From JBGPJM01 sp041485385 (GTDB lineage Bacteria > Planctomycetota > Phycisphaerae > Phycisphaerales > UBA1924), in assembly GCA_041485385.1 (NCBI GenBank), contig JBGPJM010000052.1, forward strand, positions 1-24,589: a stretch of DNA of 24,589 nucleotides, written 5' to 3'. Of the stretch, positions 15,601-22,911 are shown one piece after another. Numbering within the stretch: position 1 is the stretch's first letter; each line of letters opens with the position of its first letter. Under the pieces are notes generated by a model, which made no database searches, had not been told where the DNA came from, and was given only the letters and a program-made list of their open reading frames with translations. Both the position numbers and the translations under genes were made by a program.

Positions 15601-15990
15601 CCCCATCGCGGGGACGACGCCGGGCGGCAGCTTCTCGGTCGCCTGGACCAGCCGCTCCTGGACGGTCTGCCGGGCGTACCTCAGGTCGGTGTCCCACGTG
15701 AACTCCACGTACACGATGGACAGGCCCAGGCCGCTGACGCTCCGGACGCGCTCGACACCGGGCGCGCCGTTCACCGCCGTCTCGATGTGGAACGAGACCT
15801 GCGTCTCCACTTCCTCGGGGGCCAGGCCCGGCGCCTCGGTCATGACCGTGACCACGGGTCGGTTCAGGTTGGGCAGCACGTCGGTGGGCAGGTTCACGGC
15901 CGTGTACGTGCCGTAGACCATCGCCAGCACGGCGGCCAGCAGCACCAGCACACGGAACTTGAGCGAGGCTCGGATAATCGCGTTGAGCAT
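12676..15990 (-). CDS. HME-type RND heavy-metal efflux pump (CusA/CzcA family)
   Basis: A 1104-aa inner-membrane proton antiporter, normal length for the family. The N-terminus has a first TM helix (11-30), then porter-domain motifs NLPTDVLPNLNRPVV and 'PGLAPEEVETQVSF'. TM4 reads AVAIGELVDDAVVGVENVFR (401-420) with the essential Asp in V-D-D and the E-N pair. The position of the first Asp in the CzcA DFG-X3-D motif is Ala, as in CusA. The second half repeats the architecture ('VEFLPPFNEGTATVNV', 'GFISLTGIATRNGVLMISHY'). AAGGAG lies 9 nt before the ATG. It follows the adaptor gene by 18 bp. Substrate cannot be assigned: residues aligned with the CusA copper methionines are Val/Asn and His rather than Met. 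Confidence 0.95.
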   Translation of the reverse strand: MLNAIIRASLKFRVLVLLAAVLAMVYGTYTAVNLPTDVLPNLNRPVVTVMTEAPGLAPEEVETQVSFHIETAVNGAPGVERVRSVSGLGLSIVYVEFTWDTDLRYARQTVQERLVQATEKLPPGVVPAMGPVSSIMGEIMLIGLQSPTQSPMEVRALADWVVRPALLSVPGVSQVTVMGGELKQFQVKADPDRLRLFGLTMEDLETALAKSNQNTGGGFIVGKSQELVVRNIGRVRSVEDIESSLVAMRTSPDEHGNRAVLVRDVARVVEAGSSIKRGEGSMNGSPAVIMAVQKQPTADTRDLTRRIDLALEGLKPTLPKDLVLNADLFRQAHFIQQAIDNVIEALRDGSIFVVIVLVLFLLNVRTTLITLTALPLSLVMTALVFAAFGMSVNTMTLGGIAVAIGELVDDAVVGVENVFRRLRENRAGPNPRSPAYIVYEASSEVRNAILIGTMIVLLVFIPLFALSGIEGRLFRPLAVAYIVSIFSSMVVSLTVTPVLSLYLLPGMKRMAHGRDGVVLRFFKAVARRAYALTLPRPMTVISICGALVLVGGFLVTRLGVEFLPPFNEGTATVNVIAQPGVALAESDRLGRKAEELLLTIPEVKSTGRRTGRAEQDEHAEGVHYSEIDVDFWTKQEAKHPDASATAAGRKPPSKVRPRPEVFAEMQAQLEVIPGVVVSIGQPIGHRIDHLLSGVRAQIAVKFSGDNLGTLRKLADQARAAMDGIPGVADLQVEQQVLVPQVHLRVKRDAAARVGFATAQLTDALEAAVKGKVVSQVLDGLQSFDMVLKLDERWTQDLHRLGDIRLLSPSGAVVLLSDVASIVEQRGPNQVLREDLRRRIVVQCNVRGRDLGSTVNELAKSIAMDVKLPQGYALSIGGQFESQREATRILTLLGAASLVAMFFVLYSSYRSAVLALQIMLNVPFAFIGSVGTLYLTGTEFSVASLVGFISLTGIATRNGVLMISHYIHLITHEGVPFGKDMVVRGSQERVAPVLMTAFTSSLALIPLAISRGQPGREILHPVALVVLGGLLTSTALDFFVRPTVFLRFGRKAAERLIERYQRGAEDFSESPSRLAQATAAPPQPQRLDGAAVSVTTTPSEKGIGP

Positions 15991-16008
15991 GAGGCCGGCT
16001 CCTTGGCC

Positions 16009-17346
16009 TTAGTGGCTGCCGCTGTGTCCGTCGTCGGTTGGCTTCGTCGGGTTGGGTTCTGCTGCACCGGGCGACGGCTTCTCTTCGCCCGGTGTGCCCG
16101 GCGTCGGGGCGGCGGCGCTGACCTTCGGGCGCAGTTGCGTGAGGCTGTACGCGCCCTGCGTGACGACGACATCGCCGGGGGCGAGGCCCTTGAGCACTTC
16201 AACAACCCGGTCGTCGATAACGCCGGGCGCGATGTCGTGCTTCTTGAAGACGTCCTTCTCTTTCTGCTGGACGAAGACGAAGTGCATCGGCCCGTCGCTG
16301 AGCACGGCGGACGCCGGGACGACCACGGCGTCCTTCTCCGCGCGGAGCACGAGGGTCACGTCCACAAACATCCCGTCGCGCAGAACGCCGCCGGGATTCT
16401 CGGCCTCGATCACCAGGTGCGTGGTCCGCTTGATCGGGTCCACCACCGGGCTGATGAACCGCACTATGCCGCCTGCGACCGGCTCACCGTCGGCGTCGGT
16501 ACGGATACGTGCGGTCTTGCCGGCGGCGTCTGAGAGCCGGCCCACGAGCGACTCGGGCAACTCGCCCTCAACCTGGACGGTGGCGTAGTCCGCGACTTCG
16601 AGGATCGTCTTCCCGACCTCGACGCCCTGCCCGGCAACAGCGGAACGGGCGATCACCACGCCGTCGATGGCCGCGAGGAGTTTCAAGCGCCCCGTCTGGT
16701 CCGCTTCTCCCTCGGTCGACTGGCGGATGGTGTCCGTGAGGCGATTGAGCGATTCGACTTCCTTGCCAGCCTGTGCAAGTTCAATCTCGCGCTGTCGCGC
16801 CTCGCTGCGGGCGGCGATCGCCGCACTCCGCTTCTCGCTCAACAGGTTGGCGGAGACCGCCTCGGGGTTGGATTCAACGCGCTGCAGTTCGGCCTCCGCG
16901 ACGGCGGCCCGCTGCTTGCCCGCCTCCACCTCGACCTGGAGCTGCTCGACGCGGCCCTCGGCCTTCACGGTATCGGCGAGGAGTTTGAGGTAGTCGGGCG
17001 AGTCGATCTCGGCGAGCAAATCGCCGCGGTGCACCTGGTCGCCGATACGGACCGAGATGCTCACGACCGACCCGGCGATGCGCGGAGCGAGCGCCTGGAC
17101 GCGGTCGGGCAGGCCGCGCACGACGCCGGTGAGCCGCAGGACGGATTCAACCGCCCCGAAATCGACCTCGACAGTTTGGAGCCCGATGATGGCCGCGGTC
17201 TCGGGCGAGACCTTCCGCGGGGCATCAAGGTCGAACGACGCCATGTCGACCTTCCCGTGGCCCTCGTGAGCGAACACGGGGATCAATGCGACGACGCCGA
17301 GCAGAGAAGCAACGGACATACACGTGACCATTTGACGACGGTTCAT
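16009..17346 (-). CDS. RND efflux periplasmic adaptor (HlyD/CusB/CzcB family)
   Basis: A 445-aa membrane-fusion protein. The signal region is 1-26 (MNRRQMVTCMSVASLLGVVA to VFA), followed at once by HEGHG, a small His motif. The barrel-sandwich (lipoyl) half 'IAGSVVSISVRIGDQVHRGD' leads to a coiled-coil hairpin (about 115-205, rich in Glu/Ala/Gln). The second lipoyl half is 'AAIDGVVIARSAVAGQGVEV', with beta-barrel and membrane-proximal domains after it ('ILEVADYATVQVEGELPESL', 'AVVVPASAVLSDG'). The C-terminus is Pro-rich and ends DDGHSGSH. GGAGG lies 6 nt before the ATG; an upstream extension to 17469 lacks a signal. It has no HMBD motif, which here is on the separate 450-aa protein. Confidence 0.93.
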   Translation of the reverse strand: MNRRQMVTCMSVASLLGVVALIPVFAHEGHGKVDMASFDLDAPRKVSPETAAIIGLQTVEVDFGAVESVLRLTGVVRGLPDRVQALAPRIAGSVVSISVRIGDQVHRGDLLAEIDSPDYLKLLADTVKAEGRVEQLQVEVEAGKQRAAVAEAELQRVESNPEAVSANLLSEKRSAAIAARSEARQREIELAQAGKEVESLNRLTDTIRQSTEGEADQTGRLKLLAAIDGVVIARSAVAGQGVEVGKTILEVADYATVQVEGELPESLVGRLSDAAGKTARIRTDADGEPVAGGIVRFISPVVDPIKRTTHLVIEAENPGGVLRDGMFVDVTLVLRAEKDAVVVPASAVLSDGPMHFVFVQQKEKDVFKKHDIAPGVIDDRVVEVLKGLAPGDVVVTQGAYSLTQLRPKVSAAAPTPGTPGEEKPSPGAAEPNPTKPTDDGHSGSH

Positions 17347-17493
17347 GGGAACCTCCGCGGGTGCGAGACTTGCAGGTTGTGGGTGGAACGGCGGCGCGAA
17401 GCGCGCGGCCACGGCGTCCTCGGTGTCCGCCCCCCCATTGGGAGTGTTCCCAGCGGCGGAGGCGGCCAACGACGGCTCAGAGTGAGCGAGGTG

Positions 17494-17925
17494 CTACACC
17501 GTCAGCGCGCAATGCATGTGCAGGAGCGACGTGGGAGGTCTCGGTACCGTTCCGAACGGGCGGACGCAGCCCACGCAGCGGCCGACTGTCGCGAGAGCAT
17601 CACTGTGAACCCAGTGAATCGTGAATGGCACCAGTTCGGCAGCACTCTTGAGGTTCTGTTCTGCCTTCGTCACCGCGGCGGAGAGCTGCGGGCATTCGCA
17701 ACCGGATTTCTTGTGGTCGTGACCTGGACACCCATCGTGGTGATCCGCCGGACCATCGTGGTCATCGGAGGGCTGACCGTGGTCTGCGGCGCTTTCGGAT
17801 TGCGCCCCTTCTGGTCCCGCTTGGCACAGACAGACCGGTGACCACAGCGCGATGAGCAGCGCCAAGAAGTACCGAAATGTGACCGAGCGTTGAAGCATTC
17901 CCGTTTGCGACCTCGGGAGAATCAT
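17494..17925 (-). CDS. Small His/Cys-rich exported protein, first gene of the metal operon
   Basis: A 143-aa protein I cannot assign to a named family. A hydrophobic signal-like segment (TFRYFLALLIALWSPVCLC, about 16-34) precedes a His/Asp-rich region with HDGCPGHDHKKSGCECP, a probable metal-binding patch. Toward the end come CVGC and a closing LHMHCALTV. The ATG at 17925 has AAGGA 6 nt upstream; an internal ATG at 17898 is less well served. It is 147 bp ahead of the adaptor gene on the same strand. It may bind metal in the periplasm or act as a leader-type sensor; this is inference from composition and position. Confidence 0.72.
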   Translation of the reverse strand: MILPRSQTGMLQRSVTFRYFLALLIALWSPVCLCQAGPEGAQSESAADHGQPSDDHDGPADHHDGCPGHDHKKSGCECPQLSAAVTKAEQNLKSAAELVPFTIHWVHSDALATVGRCVGCVRPFGTVPRPPTSLLHMHCALTV

Positions 17926-18059
17926 ACCGCTTCCTTCTCAAGCGAAGCGAAAGTTCAAATCCCGCCACCATCCCCCCCGAAATCCGGCGAAAACGAGCGT
18001 TCCGGTTCGAGTGATTGAACTGGCTTTTTCAGCGCGCAAGTCTCATCCCCACAACGAGA

Positions 18060-18089
18060 AAGCCCCTCGACGTGCTCGTCGAAGGGCTT
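18060..18089 (-). terminator. Terminator hairpin downstream of tRNA-Pro
   Basis: On the minus strand AAGCCCTTCGACG (18089-18077) pairs with CGTCGAGGGGCTT (18072-18060), 13 bp with one G-U pair, around the loop AGCA. A short pyrimidine-rich tail (TCTCGTT) follows. It is 15 bp past the tRNA end. Confidence 0.75.
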
Positions 18090-18102
18090 GATCTCTCGAA
18101 AA

Positions 18103-18177
<75 letters not shown>

Positions 18178-18191
18178 GGCTGTGAGCCAAG

Positions 18192-18220
18192 AGGATAGCC
18201 CTGGTTCACCGGATGGACAA
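18192..18220 (-). promoter_or_regulatory. Promoter of tRNA-Pro
   Basis: On the minus strand, TTGTCC (18215-18220) and TATCCT (18192-18197) are separated by exactly 17 bp. The predicted start near 18185 is about 8 nt before the mature tRNA 5' end. Confidence 0.65.
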
Positions 18221-18330
18221 AGACCGGGGGCGTTTCTCCGCGGATTCCCTCGCCCGGCGGGCCTGAACCGCGCCCGCGTGGATCGGCATCGCCGCTCGCG
18301 TCCGCGGAGGCCGCCCACTACCCTACCGGC

Positions 18331-19662
18331 ATGGCCAGCCTTCTCATCACTTCGGGTCGGGTGATCGACCCCTCGACCGGCACCGACCGCGTTGCCGATG
18401 TCGCCATCGCCGACGGCATCGTGGCCGCGGTCGGCCAGGGATCCAAGGGTGGCCGCCTAGATCGGGCCGGCGCCGACCGCGTGATCGACGCCGCGGGATG
18501 CATCGTCACGCCCGGCCTTATCGACCCGCATGTGCACCTGCGGGAGCCGGGGATGGAGGACGCCGAGACGATCGCCACGGGCACCGCGGCGGCGGTCCAG
18601 GGGGGCTTCACCACCGTCTGCTGCATGCCCAACACCACGCCGGCGCTGGACGAGGACTCGATGGTCGAGTTCATCTTCAAGCAGGCGGAGATGACCGGGC
18701 GCTGCCGCGTGTTCCCGGTTGGGGCGGTCTCCAAGGGGCGCAAGGGGGAGGAACTGGCCGAGATCGCGATGATGGCCCGGGCGGGGGCGGTGGGGTTCAG
18801 CGACGACGGCGACGGGATCGCCTCCGCGGGCCTCATGTCCAAGGCGCTGGCGTACATCAAGCCGACCGGGCGGGCGCTCATGCAGCATTGCCAGGAGCCG
18901 ACGCTCACCCGCGGGGCCAGCATGCACGCGGGCGAGGTGGCGACGCGGCTGGGGCTGGGGGGCTGGCCGCGGGTCGCCGAGGAGGTCATGATCGAGCGCG
19001 ACGTGCGGCTCAACCGCTCCATCGGCTGCGGCTACCACGTGCAGCACCTCTCCTCGGGCGGGTCGGTCGAGATCGTGCGCCGGGCCCGCGCCGAGGGCCA
19101 GCCGGTGACGGGCGAGGCCTCGCCGCACCACCTGCTGCTGACCCACGACGAGGTCGATCGGCACGGCGGCTACTGGACGGCGGCGAAGATGAACCCGCCG
19201 CTGCGGGAGCGCAGCGATATCAACGCGATGCTGGAGGGGATCGCCGATGGGACGATCACGGTGCTGGCGACGGACCACGCGCCGCACACAGCCGAGCGGA
19301 AGGCCACGGAGTTCGAGACCGCGCCCTTCGGGATCGTCGGGCTCGAGACGGCGCTGGCCCTGTACATCGAGGCGCTCATCGCCCCCGGCGTGATCGATTG
19401 GCCGCGCCTGGTGGCGATGATGACCGTCGAGCCCGCCCGGCTGTGCGCCCTGGAGGCTGCGGGCCTCGGAACGCTGCGCAGGGGCGCCGCGGGTGACCTC
19501 ACGATCATCAACCCGGACGAGGAATGGACGATCGATTCCCGCGAGTTCGCGGGCATGAGCCGCAACACGCCGTTCGACGGGCGGCGGGTGAAGGGTCGGG
19601 CCGTGGCGACCATCGTTGGCGGCGAGGTGCGGATGGAGAAGGGGACTCCGGCCGCGGTGTAG
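18331..19662 (+). CDS. pyrC: Dihydroorotase, class I
   Basis: A 443-aa cytoplasmic zinc amidohydrolase that interconverts carbamoyl-aspartate and dihydroorotate in pyrimidine synthesis. The signatures are DPHVHLREPG (65-74, metal His67 and His69), MPNTTP (99-104), GFSDDG (Asp158/159, metal-bridging in class I), QHCQEP (His186), HVQHLSSGGSVE (His239), EASPHHLLL, KMNPPLRE and ATDHAPH (Asp315, catalytic). All key residues are present and length is normal. No ribosome site precedes the ATG; TACCCT lies 6 nt upstream, which suggests a leaderless message. It ends in TAG. The gene stands alone rather than next to pyrB. Other cyclic amidohydrolases (allantoinase, hydantoinase) are less likely given the DHOase motifs. 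Confidence 0.95.
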   Translation: MASLLITSGRVIDPSTGTDRVADVAIADGIVAAVGQGSKGGRLDRAGADRVIDAAGCIVTPGLIDPHVHLREPGMEDAETIATGTAAAVQGGFTTVCCMPNTTPALDEDSMVEFIFKQAEMTGRCRVFPVGAVSKGRKGEELAEIAMMARAGAVGFSDDGDGIASAGLMSKALAYIKPTGRALMQHCQEPTLTRGASMHAGEVATRLGLGGWPRVAEEVMIERDVRLNRSIGCGYHVQHLSSGGSVEIVRRARAEGQPVTGEASPHHLLLTHDEVDRHGGYWTAAKMNPPLRERSDINAMLEGIADGTITVLATDHAPHTAERKATEFETAPFGIVGLETALALYIEALIAPGVIDWPRLVAMMTVEPARLCALEAAGLGTLRRGAAGDLTIINPDEEWTIDSREFAGMSRNTPFDGRRVKGRAVATIVGGEVRMEKGTPAAV

Positions 19663-19706
19663 CGGATCGTCAACCGGACCGGGGACGCCGGCTTAGCATC
19701 ACCGCT

Positions 19707-20699
19707 ATGACGACGACCTATTCCGCGCGTCTGCTCCGCGCCGCCGCATTCCGCCTCGACGGGGGGTCCATGTTCGGCCTCATCCCGCGGGCGGTGTGGG
19801 CCAGGGCGGTGGGAAGCGGCCTCGATGATCGCGGGCGCATCCCCGTGCAGCACAACTGCCTGCTCCTGGAGCGCTCGGGCGATGCGCCACCCGGTTCGAC
19901 TGCCCCACGGCTCGTGATGATCGAGGTCGGCACCGGCGATAAGCTCGACCCCAAGAGCCGCGACATCCTCGGGCTCGAGGATCGCGCGGTAACCGATGCG
20001 CTGCAAGAGGCGGGCGGCCGTCCGGAGGATATCGGCGCCGTCGTCACCACGCACCTGCACTTCGACCATTCGGGCGCCCTGACTCGCCTGTGCCGCCCGG
20101 GCGAAGCGCCCGACTGGACAGGGCCGGCATCATCGATGAGCGCCTCGCGCCCGGACCACGGCGTCAAGCTCACGTTCCCGAACGCGGCGATCTTCACCCA
20201 GCAGCGCGAATGGGACGACGCCCTGGCCAACCGCAGCGTCATGACCCGCACCTACTTCCGCGACCACCTCGAGCCCATCCGCGATCGCGTGAAGCTCATC
20301 GACTCGCCGCGCCCATTCCCCACCGGCCTCACCCCCGACCGCGGCGACCACCCGCGCGTGCCCCAGGAGGTCCGCGAGACGGAGATCCTGCCGGGGATCC
20401 GCGTCTTCCTCGTCCCCGGCCACACCTGGGGCCAGCAGGCGATCAAGTTCACCGACACGAAGGGGCGCACGATTGTCTTCACGCCCGACGTGATGCCCAC
20501 GGCCTGGCACCTGGGCGCCGCGTACAGCCTCGGCTACGACGTCGAGCCGTACACGTCGATGATCTCTCGCGGCTGGTTCCTCGCCGAGGCCGCGATGAAC
20601 AATTGGCTGCTCTGCCTGGACCACGAGCCGGGGAACCCGTTCTTCCGGGTTCGCGAGAACGACAAGGGGTGGTTCGACCTGGTCCCCGATGCGCTGTGA
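19707..20699 (+). CDS. MBL-fold metallo-hydrolase (lactonase-like)
   Basis: A 330-aa protein. The metallo-beta-lactamase motif HLHFDH is at 116-121, with further ligands in VPGHTWG (His239) and FTPDVMP (Asp261), consistent with a dinuclear metal site. The N-terminus ('FRLDGGSMFGLIPRAVWA', 'RIPVQHNCLLLE') resembles AHL-lactonase and related hydrolases of the AiiA/quorum-quenching type; substrate is unknown. The start ATG was chosen because the upstream frame is not family-like. It has no ribosome site but TAGCAT ends 7 nt before it. It follows pyrC by 44 bp on the same strand and is convergent with the MlaE gene. Confidence 0.88.
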   Translation: MTTTYSARLLRAAAFRLDGGSMFGLIPRAVWARAVGSGLDDRGRIPVQHNCLLLERSGDAPPGSTAPRLVMIEVGTGDKLDPKSRDILGLEDRAVTDALQEAGGRPEDIGAVVTTHLHFDHSGALTRLCRPGEAPDWTGPASSMSASRPDHGVKLTFPNAAIFTQQREWDDALANRSVMTRTYFRDHLEPIRDRVKLIDSPRPFPTGLTPDRGDHPRVPQEVRETEILPGIRVFLVPGHTWGQQAIKFTDTKGRTIVFTPDVMPTAWHLGAAYSLGYDVEPYTSMISRGWFLAEAAMNNWLLCLDHEPGNPFFRVRENDKGWFDLVPDAL

Positions 20700-20728
20700 T
20701 CGGAGACCGGCCCGCGGCGTCCGTCCGC

Positions 20729-21565
20729 CTACACCAGGTCGAGCGAGTAGAAGACCGCCGTGAAGATCAGGTCGGCGACGATGATCGACACAATCGACTG
20801 GACGACCGTCCCGGTCGTCGCCTTGCCGACGCCCGCCGCGCCGCCCGTCACGCGCAGGCCGTTGGAGCAGGCGATGATCCCGATCAGCAGGCCGAAGACG
20901 GTGGCCTTGCCGATGCCGGTGTAGAAGTCCACGGGCTTGAGCTGGTCGAGCGTGTTGTCGATGTACCGCTGCGTCGGGATGCCCAGCGCCACGTTGGCCA
21001 TGAACATGCCGCACAGCACGGCCACCACGTCGGCGATCACCGCCAGCGCCGTCATGCTCAGCACGGAGGCGATGACGCGCGGGACAACGAGGAACCGCAC
21101 CGGGTTGAGGGCGTGCGCCTCCAGGGCCTCGATCTCCTCGCCGACGACCATGGTGCCGATCTCTGCGGTGATGGCCGCGCCGGCGAACCCCGTCAGCACG
21201 ATGGCCGCGATCAGCGGGCCCAGCTCACGCAGCACGGCCACGCCGGTGATGTTGGCCACGGCCTCTTTCTGGCCGAACTGGTCCAGCGGAGGGGCCATCT
21301 GCAGGACCAGGATCAGCCCCACGCACCCGGAGACCAGCGAGATGATGAGGATCGACCGCACGCCCACCCGCACGATCTGCGAGACGATGGCCGGGCGCCC
21401 GAGGCGCACCTTCCGAACGACGATCGATCGGAAGATCCAGTGCACCAGCTCGACCAGGAGCAGCCAGACAGCGCCGACCTGCTCCAGCAGGTCCAGCACC
21501 CGGCGCGCGACGAAACGCAGCGGGCTGAGGAGTGTGAACCGGCTCGACTCGGTGTTCTCGGCCAT
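20729..21565 (-). CDS. mlaE: MlaE-family ABC transporter permease (lipid transport)
   Basis: A 278-aa inner-membrane permease with the MlaE/YrbE domain. About five TM helices are present with the conserved 'ITGVAVLRELGPLIAAIVL', the coupling loop 'GEEIEALEAHALNPVRFLVV' followed by PRVIA, and 'DFYTGIGKATVFGLLIGIIA' with CSNGLRV near the end. Family members move phospholipids across the inner membrane with an MlaF ATPase and an MlaD substrate-binding protein. Neither gene is next to this one in the window, so partners are encoded elsewhere. It lies 62 bp behind the STAS gene, apparently as the last gene of its operon. Confidence 0.92.
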   Translation of the reverse strand: MAENTESSRFTLLSPLRFVARRVLDLLEQVGAVWLLLVELVHWIFRSIVVRKVRLGRPAIVSQIVRVGVRSILIISLVSGCVGLILVLQMAPPLDQFGQKEAVANITGVAVLRELGPLIAAIVLTGFAGAAITAEIGTMVVGEEIEALEAHALNPVRFLVVPRVIASVLSMTALAVIADVVAVLCGMFMANVALGIPTQRYIDNTLDQLKPVDFYTGIGKATVFGLLIGIIACSNGLRVTGGAAGVGKATTGTVVQSIVSIIVADLIFTAVFYSLDLV

Positions 21566-21627
21566 CGGCTGATTGTGCCCTTATCAACAGGAAGACGGCC
21601 GGAGCGGGGGGGGAGGCCCAGGCGGGA

Positions 21628-21981
21628 TCATGCGGTCATCGCCGCGTCCGACGTCGCGACGATCACAAACACCGTGTCGAGGCGCGCGATCTCGAAGATC
21701 GACCGCACGCGGTCGGCCAGCGCGCACAGCACCATCCGCGTGCCGTTCTTGCGGGCGATCTGCATCGCCTCGACCAGCGTCGCCACGCCGGAGCTGTCCA
21801 TGTAGGGCACCAGCGTCAGGTCCACCACGAGACGCGCCGGGCGCTTGCCCTGCACGCGCTTGAGCTCCTGGCGCAGCACGGGCGAGGCGGTGAGATCGAC
21901 GTCCCCTACCGGGGACAGGATCACCGCGTTCCCGCGCGTTTCGCAGTTCACCGTGACGGAATCTGCTCGGCGTTCAGCCAT
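21628..21981 (-). CDS. STAS-domain anti-sigma factor antagonist (SpoIIAA/RsbV-like)
   Basis: A 117-aa cytoplasmic protein that is one STAS domain. 'ILSPVGDVDLTASPVLRQEL' is followed by 'ARLVVDLTLVPYMDSSGVAT' with the phosphorylatable Ser in D-S-S-G (Ser63/Ser64). The start at 21981 is set by GAGGAGG 6-7 nt upstream and overlaps the preceding kinase gene by 8 bp. It is expected to be phosphorylated by that kinase and, when dephosphorylated, to bind it. MlaB proteins of Mla lipid transporters are also STAS domains, so the neighbouring MlaE gives an alternative partner. Confidence 0.9.
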   Translation of the reverse strand: MAERRADSVTVNCETRGNAVILSPVGDVDLTASPVLRQELKRVQGKRPARLVVDLTLVPYMDSSGVATLVEAMQIARKNGTRMVLCALADRVRSIFEIARLDTVFVIVATSDAAMTA

Positions 21982-22516
21982 TCCCAACCTCCTCGGCGCC
22001 GGCATGGACGCGGCGTTTGATCATGGTCAGTCGCATTCCGGTCTTCTCCCGCCTTTCGTAGGTCACCTCGTCCATCACCGCGCGGATGATGTGTACGCCC
22101 AGTCCGCCGGGGCGGACGTCCTCCAGGTTCCGGCTCTTGATCTGGGCAGGGTCCACCTGCTTGGCCTCGTCCTCGATCACGATCTTGAGCGCCTCCACGG
22201 CGTGGTTCCCGTCGCCGCAGCCTCCGCCGGCGGCGCACCCGCACGAGTTCTCCTGTTTCACGGTCCCGAGCGGCCACAGGTGTATCCAGATCGGCTTGTC
22301 CGCCGCCCGGTCGTATCCATGCCGGATCACGTTGCAGATCGCCTCATCGACCGCCAGCGCGATCTGCCCGCAGGACTCATCGGGAAAACCCAGCCGGCGT
22401 GCCACCGCGGCCACCAGCTCGCGCGCCCCGCTCAGGTAAAGCGGATTGCTCATGATCTCGATGCTCACCTCCGGCGGGCCGGCGGAGCCTGGGGCTGTGC
22501 TCGGGATGGCGCTCAT
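21974..22516 (-). CDS. RsbW/SpoIIAB-like anti-sigma serine kinase (HATPase) with Cys-rich insertion
   Basis: A 180-aa protein with a GHKL ATPase fold. The N box is QIALAVDEAICNVIRHGY (Glu58, Asn62). The G2-type stretch is 'LEDVRPGGLGVHIIRAVMDE' (131-150). Two oddities are visible. Residues about 86-105 insert 'KQENSCGCAAGGGCGDGNH' between the first strands. The usual D-x-G-x-G of the G1 box is D-E-A-K-Q (116-120). The start ATG overlaps the HEAT gene stop (ATGA). Together with the STAS gene it forms a standard partner-switching pair, in which the kinase binds a sigma factor or other target until the STAS protein displaces it. No sigma factor gene is present here. Confidence 0.88.
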   Translation of the reverse strand: MSAIPSTAPGSAGPPEVSIEIMSNPLYLSGARELVAAVARRLGFPDESCGQIALAVDEAICNVIRHGYDRAADKPIWIHLWPLGTVKQENSCGCAAGGGCGDGNHAVEALKIVIEDEAKQVDPAQIKSRNLEDVRPGGLGVHIIRAVMDEVTYERREKTGMRLTMIKRRVHAGAEEVGNG

Positions 22517-22899
22517 GGACTGCCGATCGCCCCCGTTCCACCGCCAAGGACGGCGGCCGTCGTTCCGGTCTTTGTCGATCCATCCGTGTACCAATCACGC
22601 CAGACCTCGACCGCCGGGCGACGCTGCCATTCCGGCGCGGCGTAGTCGTATCCGTGCGTCTGCCCGGTCATCCGCTCCAACGTACGGATCGACAGCATCC
22701 GCACCGCCGGGTCGTCGCTATCCAGCAGGCCGATCAGCTTCGGTATGGCCGCCTTGTCCTCCGTCGCCGCGGCCCGCTGGATCGCCCTGATCCGGGCCGC
22801 CGACTCCGAGGAATCGAACGACGTCTCGGCGGCGCACCCCGCCCCGGCGACCGAAATCGTCACGACCAGCCCCACCGGAATAAGCGACGGGCGACGCAC
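22513..22899 (-). CDS. HEAT-repeat putative lipoprotein
   Basis: A 128-aa protein from a GTG at 22899. The signal peptide (VRRPSLIPVGLVVTISVAGA) ends at GC with Cys22 as candidate lipidation site; Gly at -3 makes the lipobox imperfect. A single HEAT-like unit follows (about 40-80: 'AAIPKLIGLLDSDDPAVRML', 'SIRTLERMTGQTHGYDY'). The rest is 'APEWQRRPAVEVWRDWY' and a Gly-rich tail. The frame runs up to 23019, but the GTG has TACTAT 6 nt ahead and starts right at the signal peptide. It is first in the operon with the kinase, STAS and MlaE genes, so it may be the envelope component of that system. Confidence 0.78.
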   Translation of the reverse strand: MRRPSLIPVGLVVTISVAGAGCAAETSFDSSESAARIRAIQRAAATEDKAAIPKLIGLLDSDDPAVRMLSIRTLERMTGQTHGYDYAAPEWQRRPAVEVWRDWYTDGSTKTGTTAAVLGGGTGAIGSP

Positions 22900-22905
22900 A
22901 GCGCC

Positions 22906-22911
22906 ATAGTA
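22906..22911 (-). promoter_or_regulatory. -10-like element directly before the HEAT lipoprotein start
   Basis: TACTAT on the minus strand ends 6 nt before the GTG at 22899, which places the transcript start at or near the first base of the start codon. No strong -35 box was seen. Confidence 0.45.

Noticed and set aside
13597..16533. Long open frame on the plus strand, opposite the RND pump and adaptor genes (about 980 codons)
   Set aside because: Same type of antisense GC artefact; His/Asp/Arg-rich without recognisable domains.
17953..17970. Plus-strand GTTCAAATCCCGCCACCA resembling a tRNA T-arm and 3' end, a possible attachment-site remnant
   Set aside because: No matching 5' half of the T stem, no second copy seen at the other end of the metal operon and no integrase; likely chance.
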